Shown piece after piece: positions 1-5,687 of a stretch of 9,693 bases of DNA. The notes below the pieces were generated by a model. It was given only the letters and a program-made list of their open reading frames with translations, had not been told where the DNA came from and did not search any database. The stretch is taken from assembly GCA_937877765.1 (NCBI GenBank), contig CALGBN010000148.1:1-9693 (forward strand). The letters are read 5' to 3'. Both the position numbers and the translations under genes were made by a program. This stretch comes from Candidatus Bathyarchaeota archaeon (GTDB lineage: Archaea; Thermoproteota; Bathyarchaeia; TCS64). Every line of letters begins with the position of its first letter. The first letter of the stretch is position 1.

Positions 1-1398
1 CAAACATTCCTACAACAGGAGATGGCATGGAGCAGAGTAATGGCAGTAGAACGCCAAGTAGAGAAACTTCAAGAACAGTTCCAAGAAACCGAGAAAGAAC
101 TCTTCGATGCCGAGGAAGAGATGGAGCAGAACACCAAGCTCATCGTAGACAGCGAGAGCAACCTACGAAACATGCGCACTGAACGCGAGGACCTTATAGA
201 GAAACGCATCGAACTTGAAAGACTCGTAGGTGTAAGCGAGTATAGCATCAACTCAGCCAAGGACAGGATCACACAACTAGACGAGAACATACTCAGCAGC
301 CAGCAGCAGAAACGCCACTTCGAGACAAGCTACAAGAACCTATTAAACCAGCTTCAGATGGGTCCCCAGAAACTAGACGACTACTTCACACTATTCAACG
401 AGATCGAGGAAACCCAAGTAGAAACCTACGAAAGCCTAAACACCCAGTTCAGTGAACAACGAACCAATATACAAACCCAGCTAGAATCATACACACGACA
501 ATTAACAGAGGCTGAAGAAGAGGCAATCAAACTAGTTGAACAGATCGACGGTCTCAGACGAAGCATCAATCAAGCAAACGACCAATACATCGACAGCAGG
601 ATCAGACTCGCACTACTAAAAGATAGAAGACAGCGTCTAAGCCGTAGAGTACAGGCACTCCAAGGCGAGATCGATAGAGCAAACCGGGACCTAAAAGACG
701 CTGAAGCTGAGGCACTAGTCAGGGGACAGAGGATCGATACAGGTAGAACCGGTGAAGAGATACTCAACGAGATCAGGAAGACTCAAGGTATCCTGATGGG
801 TATGGCGAACATACCTGATGAAGCCGAGGAAATGTACGAGACCTACAATGAGACTTTCAAAGAGATACAGCAGCGCATTGAGGAAGTGCGTGAAAACCGG
901 CGCAGGATACTCCAAGAGATAGAGGAACGGAACAAGAAATGGCGCGAAGTAACTGAGAAGCTTCTTGATGAAGTCAATGTCAGATACAAGCAGCTACTCA
1001 GAAAACTACAAGCCACAGGCGAAACCAGACTCATCAACAGTCATGACATAGAGGAAGCAGGCTTGGAAATCTACGTAGGCTTCAAGGGAGCAGCACCACA
1101 ACGCCTCGACCCATATACTCACAGCGGCGGAGAACGCAGCAGCAGCGTAATGGCGTTCCTACTTGCGCTTCAACAGAACGTCATCAGCCCATTCAGAGCT
1201 GTTGACGAGTTCGACCTACACATGGACCCCCAGAACAAGGAAGCAGTAAGCGACTTTATCGTCCAGACCATGGAGGGCACCAACGACCAATACATGGCTA
1301 TCACACCAAGCCAAGTCACATTCAAGGGAAAAGACGTACACATCGTAATGGTGCATAAATCTGAGACGGTCAGTGAGCCACGGATAGTGGAGGCATAA
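1..1398 (+). CDS. SMC-family ATPase of Smc5/6-like type (C-terminal half; 5' end outside window)
   Basis: The frame is open to the left edge, so the gene is 5'-truncated; the first ATG (22) is internal. About 465 residues are visible. Numbered from base 1, residues 1 to about 335 are a long, charged coiled coil, and the rest is the C-terminal ATPase lobe. The ABC signature SGGERS lies at residues 375-380 (1123-1140). Walker B reads ISPFRAVDEFD, with the catalytic Glu at 1207-1209, followed by the D-loop region HMDPQN. SGGERS, SPFR.xDEFD and the downstream QYMAITPSQ resemble eukaryotic Smc5/Smc6 heads (which have SGGERS, PFR.xDE and QYFFITP) more than the SGGEK and PFYVLDE of bacterial or archaeal Smc. 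Family knowledge: SMC heads dimerise around ATP and are bridged by a kleisin, organising or repairing DNA. The next gene starts 1 bp after the stop, so the operon is tight. Walker A and the hinge lie outside, so paralogue assignment is inferred from the C-lobe only. Confidence 0.85.
   Translation, partial: QTFLQQEMAWSRVMAVERQVEKLQEQFQETEKELFDAEEEMEQNTKLIVDSESNLRNMRTEREDLIEKRIELERLVGVSEYSINSAKDRITQLDENILSSQQQKRHFETSYKNLLNQLQMGPQKLDDYFTLFNEIEETQVETYESLNTQFSEQRTNIQTQLESYTRQLTEAEEEAIKLVEQIDGLRRSINQANDQYIDSRIRLALLKDRRQRLSRRVQALQGEIDRANRDLKDAEAEALVRGQRIDTGRTGEEILNEIRKTQGILMGMANIPDEAEEMYETYNETFKEIQQRIEEVRENRRRILQEIEERNKKWREVTEKLLDEVNVRYKQLLRKLQATGETRLINSHDIEEAGLEIYVGFKGAAPQRLDPYTHSGGERSSSVMAFLLALQQNVISPFRAVDEFDLHMDPQNKEAVSDFIVQTMEGTNDQYMAITPSQVTFKGKDVHIVMVHKSETVSEPRIVEA
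1387..1393 (+). promoter_or_regulatory. Shine-Dalgarno of the kleisin-like gene
   Basis: The string GTGGAGG ends 6 nt before the ATG at 1400 and lies inside the last codons of the SMC gene. It supports the 1400 start and translation from a common mRNA. Confidence 0.7.
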
Positions 1399-1399
1399 G

Positions 1400-2173
1400 A
1401 TGAGTGAACTTGAGAGCGTCATTGGTCTATGCAGGATGGTTCAGAGCGGTAAGATAGAGCCCTTTGACATCGATTTTGATTACGTGATGAGCGTCATCCA
1501 GAAACACTATCCAGATATCAAGAACCCAAGAGACTTCTGCATGGACGCAGAGGCACTGAAAGAACTAAGTCTCGTCTTGGAGCGTCAAAACCAGTGGATC
1601 GAACACAAGTCCACCACACTCTACAAGGACCCTTTCATGCTGAGCCAGAGCCTCATGGCACTGGACATCGGAGCAATCGCTGATATATTCCTACGTTCAT
1701 GGCATCCACTCGTGGAGATGGAGCAGATGAGTGCAGCCACACTAGCAGCCAGCCTCAGCTACTGGGGTGACCTAGTACCATTCGCGGAAAGATGGCAAGA
1801 CTCAGAGGTAGAAGAACGAGAAACAGGTATAGCCACAAGAGACGAGGCAAGACAACTAGGATACCTGCCTGAAGAAGGATTCACAGACATCATCGAGGCT
1901 TTCTGGCGTGAACTAGGAGAACGCGTCGGACCCGGTGGAAGCATTGAGTACTGGGACTGGATAGGAGCAGACACCTATGAGCAGACCGTCTACAGGGCAT
2001 ATCTCACTGTGTTCATGGTGGGTTATGGCTACGCGAATGCAACATGGAACCGCATGATGGACGAGTACACCATCATTCACAAGGAAACACCCGAGCCCAA
2101 CCCAGAAGAGGCGAAGATAAGCCTCTCAGTACTAGTAGATTACGAGGAGTGGAAACTATGGCGCAACGAATGA
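1400..2173 (+). CDS. Kleisin-like partner subunit of the SMC protein
   Basis: A 257-residue protein starting 1 bp after the SMC stop, behind a strong Shine-Dalgarno. Residues 5 to about 75 read like the N-terminal domain of ScpA-type kleisins: a helix, then SGKIEPFDIDFDYV (ScpA proteins have a KIDIYDIPI-type element here), a helix resembling the one leading to 'QYL', and a helix ending near EHKSTTLY, where ScpA has IKSRMLLP. Family knowledge: this part of a kleisin binds the neck of one SMC head, and a C-terminal winged helix caps the other. Residues 90-257 are Trp- and Tyr-rich, with an acidic stretch (132-150) and helices at about 160-225. I cannot recognise a classical C-terminal kleisin winged helix there. 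The final 16 bases overlap the next gene. No other family came to mind. The assignment rests on one N-terminal match plus operon context. Confidence 0.55.
   Translation: MSELESVIGLCRMVQSGKIEPFDIDFDYVMSVIQKHYPDIKNPRDFCMDAEALKELSLVLERQNQWIEHKSTTLYKDPFMLSQSLMALDIGAIADIFLRSWHPLVEMEQMSAATLAASLSYWGDLVPFAERWQDSEVEERETGIATRDEARQLGYLPEEGFTDIIEAFWRELGERVGPGGSIEYWDWIGADTYEQTVYRAYLTVFMVGYGYANATWNRMMDEYTIIHKETPEPNPEEAKISLSVLVDYEEWKLWRNE
2144..2149 (+). promoter_or_regulatory. Shine-Dalgarno fixing the KITE gene start at 2158
   Basis: GAGGAG lies 8 nt upstream of the ATG at 2158. The alternative ATG at 2170, which overlaps the upstream TGA as ATGA, has no comparable site. The upstream in-frame ATG at 2044 is deep inside the kleisin-like gene. 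Confidence 0.6.
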
Positions 2174-2745
2174 GCAAGGCACAGCAACAGTATCAGAGAA
2201 AACTCAAGGACGCAGTACACCTATTATTCTTCACACACCACAAGCTACCCGGCGTAAGAGGCTGGGAACTACGAAAAGAACTAGGATCAGACTGGCAAAA
2301 CGTCTTAGAGGTACTTGATAAACAACTACAGCCACTTGACCTACAGGTAACACAGGTACTAGACGACCCAGACATCATAGACCCCACAAACGCCCAGCTA
2401 CAAGACGCAAGATACTACATCACCATGCGCGGCACAGTAACCCAGAAAACAGCCAAGACCATAGGTTGGAGAATCGACGACATCGCAGGACTAGCAGTAT
2501 CAGTCGCCTACATCATCTCAAAGCAAGGCAAATCACCACGACAAGACGTAGAACGAGTACTAGAAGAGAAGCTACCGGGTTGGAGAGTGAAGATCAACAT
2601 AGACCGTTACATCAACCAAGGCTATCTCGGAGAGGATGAACAAGGAATATTGTTCCTTGATTGGCGTAGCAGGGCTGAGATTGACTCTAAGAAGCTTGTT
2701 GATCTCGTTGTTAGTTATGGTAAACGTGAGCAGGAATCAGCTTAG
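2158..2745 (+). CDS. Tandem winged-helix KITE-like protein (Nse3/MAGE- or Nse1-like)
   Basis: A 195-residue protein overlapping the kleisin-like gene by 16 bp. Two winged-helix-like units are visible. Unit A (about 15-92) has helix LKDAVHLLFFTHHK, then GWELRKELGSDWQNVLEVL and a strand ending RYYITMRG. Unit B (about 105-190) has DDIAGLAVSVAYIISKQGKS, a helix, then YINQGYLGEDEQGILFLDW and a final helix. From memory, the MAGE homology domain has the same run: a 'GNWQ' helix, an 'IIAKEG' helix, then 'QENYLEYR', 'YEFLWGPRAL' and a last helix. Nse1 has a related C-terminal layout. Family knowledge: KITE proteins (ScpB, MukE, Nse1, Nse3) dimerise and bind the kleisin middle region and DNA. Only one KITE gene is visible, so it would act as a homodimer or have a partner elsewhere. 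The last ~35 codons differ sharply in base use from the rest. Its stop overlaps the convergent V4R gene by 9 bp. Confidence 0.6.
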   Translation: MAQRMSKAQQQYQRKLKDAVHLLFFTHHKLPGVRGWELRKELGSDWQNVLEVLDKQLQPLDLQVTQVLDDPDIIDPTNAQLQDARYYITMRGTVTQKTAKTIGWRIDDIAGLAVSVAYIISKQGKSPRQDVERVLEEKLPGWRVKINIDRYINQGYLGEDEQGILFLDWRSRAEIDSKKLVDLVVSYGKREQESA

Positions 2746-3252
2746 AGGCTGAACAATATACCTACACATTAATGGTTCCTCGCTTATTATCTCCATCTCA
2801 CATGTGTGTTCTTTTCTACGTAGTGTATCGAATATGCTTGTTAGCACCCCTTTAACGAAGGGCTTGAGATGCTCTGCTCCGTCACTTTGACTCAGAAAAC
2901 TGTAGAACCCATTTGACTCAAGAATAGTGACCGGTTCATTAGAAAGCAATAGGCTAAGGTCCTCGTTTTCAAGCCTCATCGCACCCCAACCAGCAGTGAA
3001 AATGTTCTTGAAAAGTGTCTTTATTCCCATCAAGGCATCAGACGCATTTAGGACTAGGTTTCCCATCTCCTGACCCACCCCGAGACCACTCTGGTATACG
3101 AATACACCTGCGGCGCTACCGAACTGTTTTGTGAGGTTGATGATCAGGTTGATGTAGAATGGTTCACCAAGCATCACGAATCTATATCCTGTTGCCTTGT
3201 TTCGCCATTCACCTTTTTCTGGGTCAAAGCTGAAGAAATCCTCTGGGTTCAT
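2737..3252 (-). CDS. V4R-domain protein
   Basis: A 171-residue soluble protein from the ATG at 3252. Residues 18-171 look like a V4R (4-vinyl-reductase-type) domain: a GYRFVMLGEPFY opening, a helix, then AAGVFVYQSGLGVGQEMG (the characteristic G-rich helix), and the closing module with PFVKGVLTSIFDTL and two cysteines, HTC and LMC, near the end. Family knowledge: V4R is a small-ligand-binding fold, found in BchJ and in the sensor part of XylR-type regulators, with conserved Cys/His thought to bind metal. There is no DNA-binding domain, so it would be a free sensor or adaptor; the ligand is unknown. The start at 3252 is preferred over an upstream TTG (3315), because a TATA box sits 27-28 bp upstream of 3252 and the longer N-terminus adds nothing family-like. 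The gene is convergent with the SMC operon (9-bp overlap). Confidence 0.75.
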   Translation of the reverse strand: MNPEDFFSFDPEKGEWRNKATGYRFVMLGEPFYINLIINLTKQFGSAAGVFVYQSGLGVGQEMGNLVLNASDALMGIKTLFKNIFTAGWGAMRLENEDLSLLLSNEPVTILESNGFYSFLSQSDGAEHLKPFVKGVLTSIFDTLRRKEHTCEMEIISEEPLMCRYIVQPLS

Positions 3253-3276
3253 GAATATTGTTGAGGAATGATGCTC

Positions 3277-3282
3277 TATAAA
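3277..3282 (-). promoter_or_regulatory. TATA box of the V4R gene
   Basis: On the minus strand the sequence reads GTTTATAGA. Its centre is 27-28 bp upstream of the ATG at 3252, the usual archaeal spacing from TATA box to transcription start. This implies a leaderless or nearly leaderless mRNA and supports the 3252 start. Confidence 0.5.
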
Positions 3283-3373
3283 CTCTCGTGTAATAATAAA
3301 ACAAGGATTTAGCAAAAAACTTCGTTTATTATTCAGGTAAAATGCGGTTTTTTCGGGAGGTATCGTTTGTCGA

Positions 3374-3409
3374 ATTGTCCCATTAAAATGGATTGTCCTA
3401 TTTTTATGG
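3374..3409 (+). repeat. Tandem 18-bp direct repeat upstream of the zinc-finger gene promoter
   Basis: Two adjacent 18-bp units, ATTGTCCCATTAAAATGG (3374-3391) and ATTGTCCTATTTTTATGG (3392-3409), match at 14 of 18 positions. The first unit contains an inverted repeat, CCATT-AA-AATGG. The pair ends 6 bp before the TATA box, where archaeal activators or repressors often bind. This is a candidate operator; the cognate factor is unknown. Confidence 0.45.
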
Positions 3410-3415
3410 ATATGA

Positions 3416-3423
3416 TTTTATAA
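3416..3423 (+). promoter_or_regulatory. TATA box of the zinc-finger gene
   Basis: TTTTATAA predicts a transcription start near 3445-3447. That gives a leader of about 20 nt containing the GGTGA ribosome binding site. It also means the in-frame ATG at 3393 lies upstream of the transcript and cannot be the start. Confidence 0.55.
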
Positions 3424-3455
3424 CATACAGACACCTATCATGTATACGCCCTATT

Positions 3456-3460
3456 GGTGA
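3456..3460 (+). promoter_or_regulatory. Shine-Dalgarno fixing the zinc-finger gene start
   Basis: GGTGA lies 4 nt before the ATG at 3465. Together with the TATA box at 3416-3423 it selects this start. Confidence 0.6.
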
Positions 3461-3464
3461 AATA

Positions 3465-3833
3465 ATGGCAACCGAGGACAAGATTCTAGGCGTAGTAAAC
3501 GCTGTCGGCTTGGAGCGAGATGACCAAGAGTTCAGAAACTTCAACCTAACTGTGGGAATAAAGATCAAGACAGACAAAAAAATATCCTATACTGAGGGCG
3601 AGAAGCTCATTAAACAGCTTCAGAAAAACCTCATGGGCAAGAACATTGAACTGGAACCGGTAGCTGTCCCCTGTCCAATATGTGGTAAGACATTCAACAG
3701 CGAGCAAGGCATGAAACAGCATCAACGTCTTCAGCATAAGGAAGACGAGAAACCCAAGAAGAAGCGCACCAGAAAGAAGAAAACAGCGACGAATAAAAAA
3801 AGCGCTTCAAAATCAAAGTCAAAGAAGAAATAG
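3465..3833 (+). CDS. C2H2 zinc-finger protein with lysine-rich C-terminal tail
   Basis: A 122-residue protein. Residues 1-66 form a small mixed domain that I do not recognise (MATEDKILGVVNAVGL, then a strand-rich NFNLTVGIKIKTDKK and a helix LIKQLQKNL). Residues 70-91 are a single classical C2H2 finger: C70, C73, H86, H91, with spacing C-x2-C-x12-H-x4-H and the usual aromatic after GKT. Residues 92-122 are almost only Lys, Arg, Ser, Thr and Ala, like histone H1-type tails. Finger plus basic tail predicts nucleic-acid binding in the cytoplasm. Whether it acts as a transcription factor, a chromatin protein or an RNA binder cannot be told. It is a single-gene unit with its own TATA box, ribosome binding site and T-run terminator, divergent from the V4R gene. 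The tandem repeat before its promoter suggests it is regulated. Confidence 0.75.
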   Translation: MATEDKILGVVNAVGLERDDQEFRNFNLTVGIKIKTDKKISYTEGEKLIKQLQKNLMGKNIELEPVAVPCPICGKTFNSEQGMKQHQRLQHKEDEKPKKKRTRKKKTATNKKSASKSKSKKK

Positions 3834-3837
3834 CTTA

Positions 3838-3844
3838 TTTTTTT
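3838..3844 (+). terminator. T-run terminator after the zinc-finger gene
   Basis: Seven T residues begin 5 bp after the TAG stop (3831-3833), and a second five-T run lies at 3876-3880. Oligo-T tracts without a strong hairpin are the usual archaeal terminator. Confidence 0.55.
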
Positions 3845-3923
3845 AATTCTCTAGGTTTACGATTTAGGTGGTAAATTTTTAAGGTTCATCCATTGGTGCG
3901 ATTACAAAATTTGTTATTAGAAG

Positions 3924-3998
3924 TGGAGCCTCGGGCGGGATTTGAACCCGCGGCCAACAGCTTACAAGGCTGCCGCTCTACCCCTGAGCTACCAAGGC
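3924..3998 (-). tRNA. trnT: tRNA-Thr (anticodon UGU)
   Basis: The minus strand folds into a full cloverleaf: acceptor GCCTTGG with CCGAGGC (one G-T pair), D arm GCTC/GAGC, anticodon arm GCAGC/GCTGT enclosing CTTGTAA, a five-base variable loop, and T arm GCGGG/CCCGC with loop TTCAAAT. The anticodon TGT decodes ACA threonine codons. The body is 72 nt (3927-3998) with discriminator T (base 3927), and the CCA end is encoded (3924-3926). There is no intron. It stands alone between a plus-strand terminator and a divergent plus-strand gene. A four-T run at 3906-3909 on its strand could end the transcript. Confidence 0.95.
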
Positions 3999-4027
3999 GA
4001 TTCGCACAGAGTATGTCAAGGGCGATC

Positions 4028-4035
4028 AAATAAAG
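4028..4035 (-). promoter_or_regulatory. Possible TATA box of the tRNA-Thr gene
   Basis: The minus strand reads CTTTATTT, centred about 33 bp upstream of the mature tRNA 5' end. Transcription would then start a few nucleotides before it. No better A/T-rich box lies in the short gap between the tRNA and the divergent gene. Confidence 0.35.
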
Positions 4036-4061
4036 ATTATCGTCTGAAAGAGGGAGACAGC

Positions 4062-4067
4062 TTTAAA
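4062..4067 (+). promoter_or_regulatory. TATA box of the membrane-anchored protein gene
   Basis: TTTAAA is centred about 27 bp upstream of the TTG at 4092, as expected for a leaderless transcript starting at that codon. It excludes the ATG at 3942, which lies inside the tRNA on the other strand. Confidence 0.45.
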
Positions 4068-4091
4068 CGGGAGCTGGTTTCAGGTATCTCG

Positions 4092-4955
4092 TTGAAATTA
4101 AAAGCCGTCCTCTATAGCTTACTGGCTATTTCATTGGTTTCTTGCATCGTTTTAGTGGCTGCTGATACTGTTTTACCAATAATTCTAGATAAGGAGGATA
4201 CTTTGAGTGGGCTGGAGCTGGTAGCACAGGAGGGTTGGCTTCAGGAAAACGAGCCAATACATCATCAACTACTTGTCTATGATTATAGCCTGACCGAGCA
4301 AGCCAATGCCTCGGTAAAGAAGTGGCAAGACGAGCTTACCGCCTTAACTAGCCCTGATGGATATACAATCATGGGGATCGTCACTGAGGTTGATCACCAT
4401 GACCCCTATGGGGTTTTAGAGACCAGAATCGAGGTGTTGAAGATGAATGAGAATAACACCGAGTTTGACTGGTATGATGTCACTGTATCCCAGACCTTGA
4501 CGCCCGGTGCTAACTATACATCGGATTGGGAATGGAACTGGCTCACCTACACCATGAATGGCACGTATGGCAGAGGAAATATCATGCTATCCGACTATGA
4601 TCCGCCGCCAAGCCACGAGACACCGACAGGGATATTTACGTTCCTCTGGAGACTCTTGGGGTTTGATCTGAGAAATTATTTGCCTTGGATAGGTGTCTCT
4701 GAGCCGGTCTTGGAAAGCAGTGATTTGAGTGATTTCAGCTTGGAGGTTTATCGTGTCCGGTACTCTGCAGATCGAGAGTATGCTCACAGGGATGAGTCAT
4801 TGGAGATTAGGCATCACTATGTGGCGCGTGTAGCTGATGGTGTGGCACCTGTTTTCTGGCATCAGACACAAGTCCAGTATACTCAGGCGGAGGATTTTGC
4901 ACAGGTTCCGGTTATTTCGCCGCCCTTAGCCACAGGATACGTAACCATAAGATAG
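4092..4955 (+). CDS. Membrane-anchored extracytoplasmic protein, unknown function
   Basis: From the TTG at 4092 the protein has 287 residues. It starts with Lys-rich MKLKAVL, then a hydrophobic segment at about residues 5-32 (YSLLAISLVSCIVLVAADTV), which is a signal anchor or signal peptide. The rest is hydrophilic and rich in Trp, Tyr, Asp and Glu. It has several N-glycosylation sequons (NAS, NNT, NYT, NGT), consistent with exposure outside the cell. A second mildly hydrophobic patch (IFTFLWRLLGF) near residues 178-188 is too short and mixed for a clear membrane helix. No enzyme motif is visible, and I do not recognise the family. The longer frame from 3942 would begin inside the tRNA gene and is rejected. 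The next gene follows after 56 bp with an inverted repeat in between, so a separate promoter for that gene is likely. Confidence 0.7.
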   Translation: MKLKAVLYSLLAISLVSCIVLVAADTVLPIILDKEDTLSGLELVAQEGWLQENEPIHHQLLVYDYSLTEQANASVKKWQDELTALTSPDGYTIMGIVTEVDHHDPYGVLETRIEVLKMNENNTEFDWYDVTVSQTLTPGANYTSDWEWNWLTYTMNGTYGRGNIMLSDYDPPPSHETPTGIFTFLWRLLGFDLRNYLPWIGVSEPVLESSDLSDFSLEVYRVRYSADREYAHRDESLEIRHHYVARVADGVAPVFWHQTQVQYTQAEDFAQVPVISPPLATGYVTIR

Positions 4956-4974
4956 ACGGGGTTTTGAGTCAAAG

Positions 4975-5000
4975 CTAATAATCCGCTGGGGTATTATTAG
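4975..5000. repeat. Inverted repeat, candidate operator of the RHH gene
   Basis: CTAATAAT (4975-4982) and ATTATTAG (4993-5000) are perfect 8-bp inverted arms around a 10-bp GC-richer centre. The right arm ends 11 bp before the TTG start at 5012. The left arm is A/T-rich and about 30 bp from the start, so it may double as the TATA box. Autoregulation by the RHH protein is a plausible inference. A terminator role is less likely, because no long T-run follows. Confidence 0.4.
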
Positions 5001-5011
5001 TTAGATTTATT

Positions 5012-5563
5012 TTGTCGATCATTGAGCCCGAGGGAAAAACTGTTACTCGTTCATTCAGACTGGACAAGGCTTGGCATGATTCCTTAGCCAAGATAGCTGA
5101 AGAACGTGGGGTATCATTGAGTTCATTGCTGGAGAAGGTCTGCCGAGACTATGTCTTATTCTATCAATGGGTTGAGAACCTAGGTAGCATTGTTTTCTCA
5201 CCAAACACAGTGTTAGAGATTGTGAACGCTCTTGATGAAAAACAGCTCAGAGAAATCGCTGAAAAGGTAGCCAAATCCACATTCAAGGAATCATATATGG
5301 TGCGTGGAGATAGCCTTGATTTTGAGACCGTAAGGTTTCAGATAAAGGATCAGATGGGTAGATATGCTAACTGGTTCAGTGTGATTGAGCATGAAACTGA
5401 TGATCACTACTTCTATATCCAGCATAATTATGGTGAGAAGTGGAGTTGTTTTGTTGAAACCTATCTTAGCAGTCTATTCAGAAGTATAGCTGAGGTTGAT
5501 GTCGATACAGAGCGGGTAGATCATAATATACTTGTGAAAATCAGAACAGGAAAAAATAACTAA
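5012..5563 (+). CDS. Ribbon-helix-helix transcriptional regulator with C-terminal sensor-like domain
   Basis: A 183-residue protein. Residues 10-48 form a ribbon-helix-helix: strand KTVTRSFRLD, helix AWHDSLAKIAEERG, turn VSLSSL and second helix LLEKVCRDYV. The dimer's strand pair would bind DNA. Residues 60-115 are helical. Residues 118-180 form a compact domain with HYFYIQHNYGEKWSCFVETY, a helix and a final strand HNILVKI. I recall similar RHH proteins with an 'IQHDMGRKWS'-like segment in thaumarchaea; their ligand is unknown. The start is TTG, the only usual start codon between an upstream in-frame stop (4979-4981) and the RHH domain. No Shine-Dalgarno is visible, so the mRNA may be leaderless. 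An inverted repeat lies just upstream and a 12-bp palindrome just downstream. Confidence 0.75.
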   Translation: MSIIEPEGKTVTRSFRLDKAWHDSLAKIAEERGVSLSSLLEKVCRDYVLFYQWVENLGSIVFSPNTVLEIVNALDEKQLREIAEKVAKSTFKESYMVRGDSLDFETVRFQIKDQMGRYANWFSVIEHETDDHYFYIQHNYGEKWSCFVETYLSSLFRSIAEVDVDTERVDHNILVKIRTGKNN

Positions 5564-5575
5564 GATCTATCCAGA

Positions 5576-5587
5576 AATATGCATATT
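5576..5587. repeat. Perfect 12-bp palindrome downstream of the RHH gene
   Basis: AATATGCATATT reads the same on both strands and lies 12 bp after the RHH stop codon. It could be a dimeric regulator site for the small downstream gene or for the RHH protein itself. In A/T-rich spacer DNA, chance is also possible. Confidence 0.25.
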
Positions 5588-5662
5588 ACATGAAAGTGTA
5601 CACCACTGGGTAATCCGATATTAATCATCTCTCAAGCAGACCTCTCATTTGACGAAAAAACC

Positions 5663-5668
5663 TATTAA
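5663..5668 (+). promoter_or_regulatory. Possible TATA box of the small membrane-protein ORF
   Basis: TATTAA, preceded by an A-run (GAAAAAACC), is centred about 23 bp upstream of the ATG at 5688 and 26 bp upstream of the second ATG at 5691. This fits a leaderless transcript starting at one of them. Confidence 0.35.
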
Positions 5669-5687
5669 TGCAAATTAAAACAAAACC

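Noticed and set aside
2044..2157. Upstream in-frame ATG adding 38 residues to the KITE-like protein
   Set aside because: It lies wholly within the kleisin-like coding region, adds low-complexity residues with no domain, and has no ribosome binding site; 2158 has GAGGAG at 8 nt.
1..2745. Wadjet/MukBEF (JetABCD) defence system
   Set aside because: That system usually runs kleisin, KITE, MukB-like SMC, then a TOPRIM nuclease. Here the SMC comes first, its head motifs are Smc5/6-like, and the next gene is a V4R protein on the other strand. The region left of the window is not visible, so this is not absolute.
3253..3315. TTG start giving a 21-residue longer V4R protein
   Set aside because: The extension covers the probable TATA box and shows no family similarity.
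3393..3464. Earlier ATG for the zinc-finger gene
   Set aside because: It lies inside the tandem repeat and upstream of the TATA box, so it is not in the predicted transcript.
3942..4091. ATG start giving a 50-residue longer membrane-anchored protein
   Set aside because: The extension is antisense to the tRNA-Thr gene and precedes the likely promoter; the signal anchor begins right after 4092.
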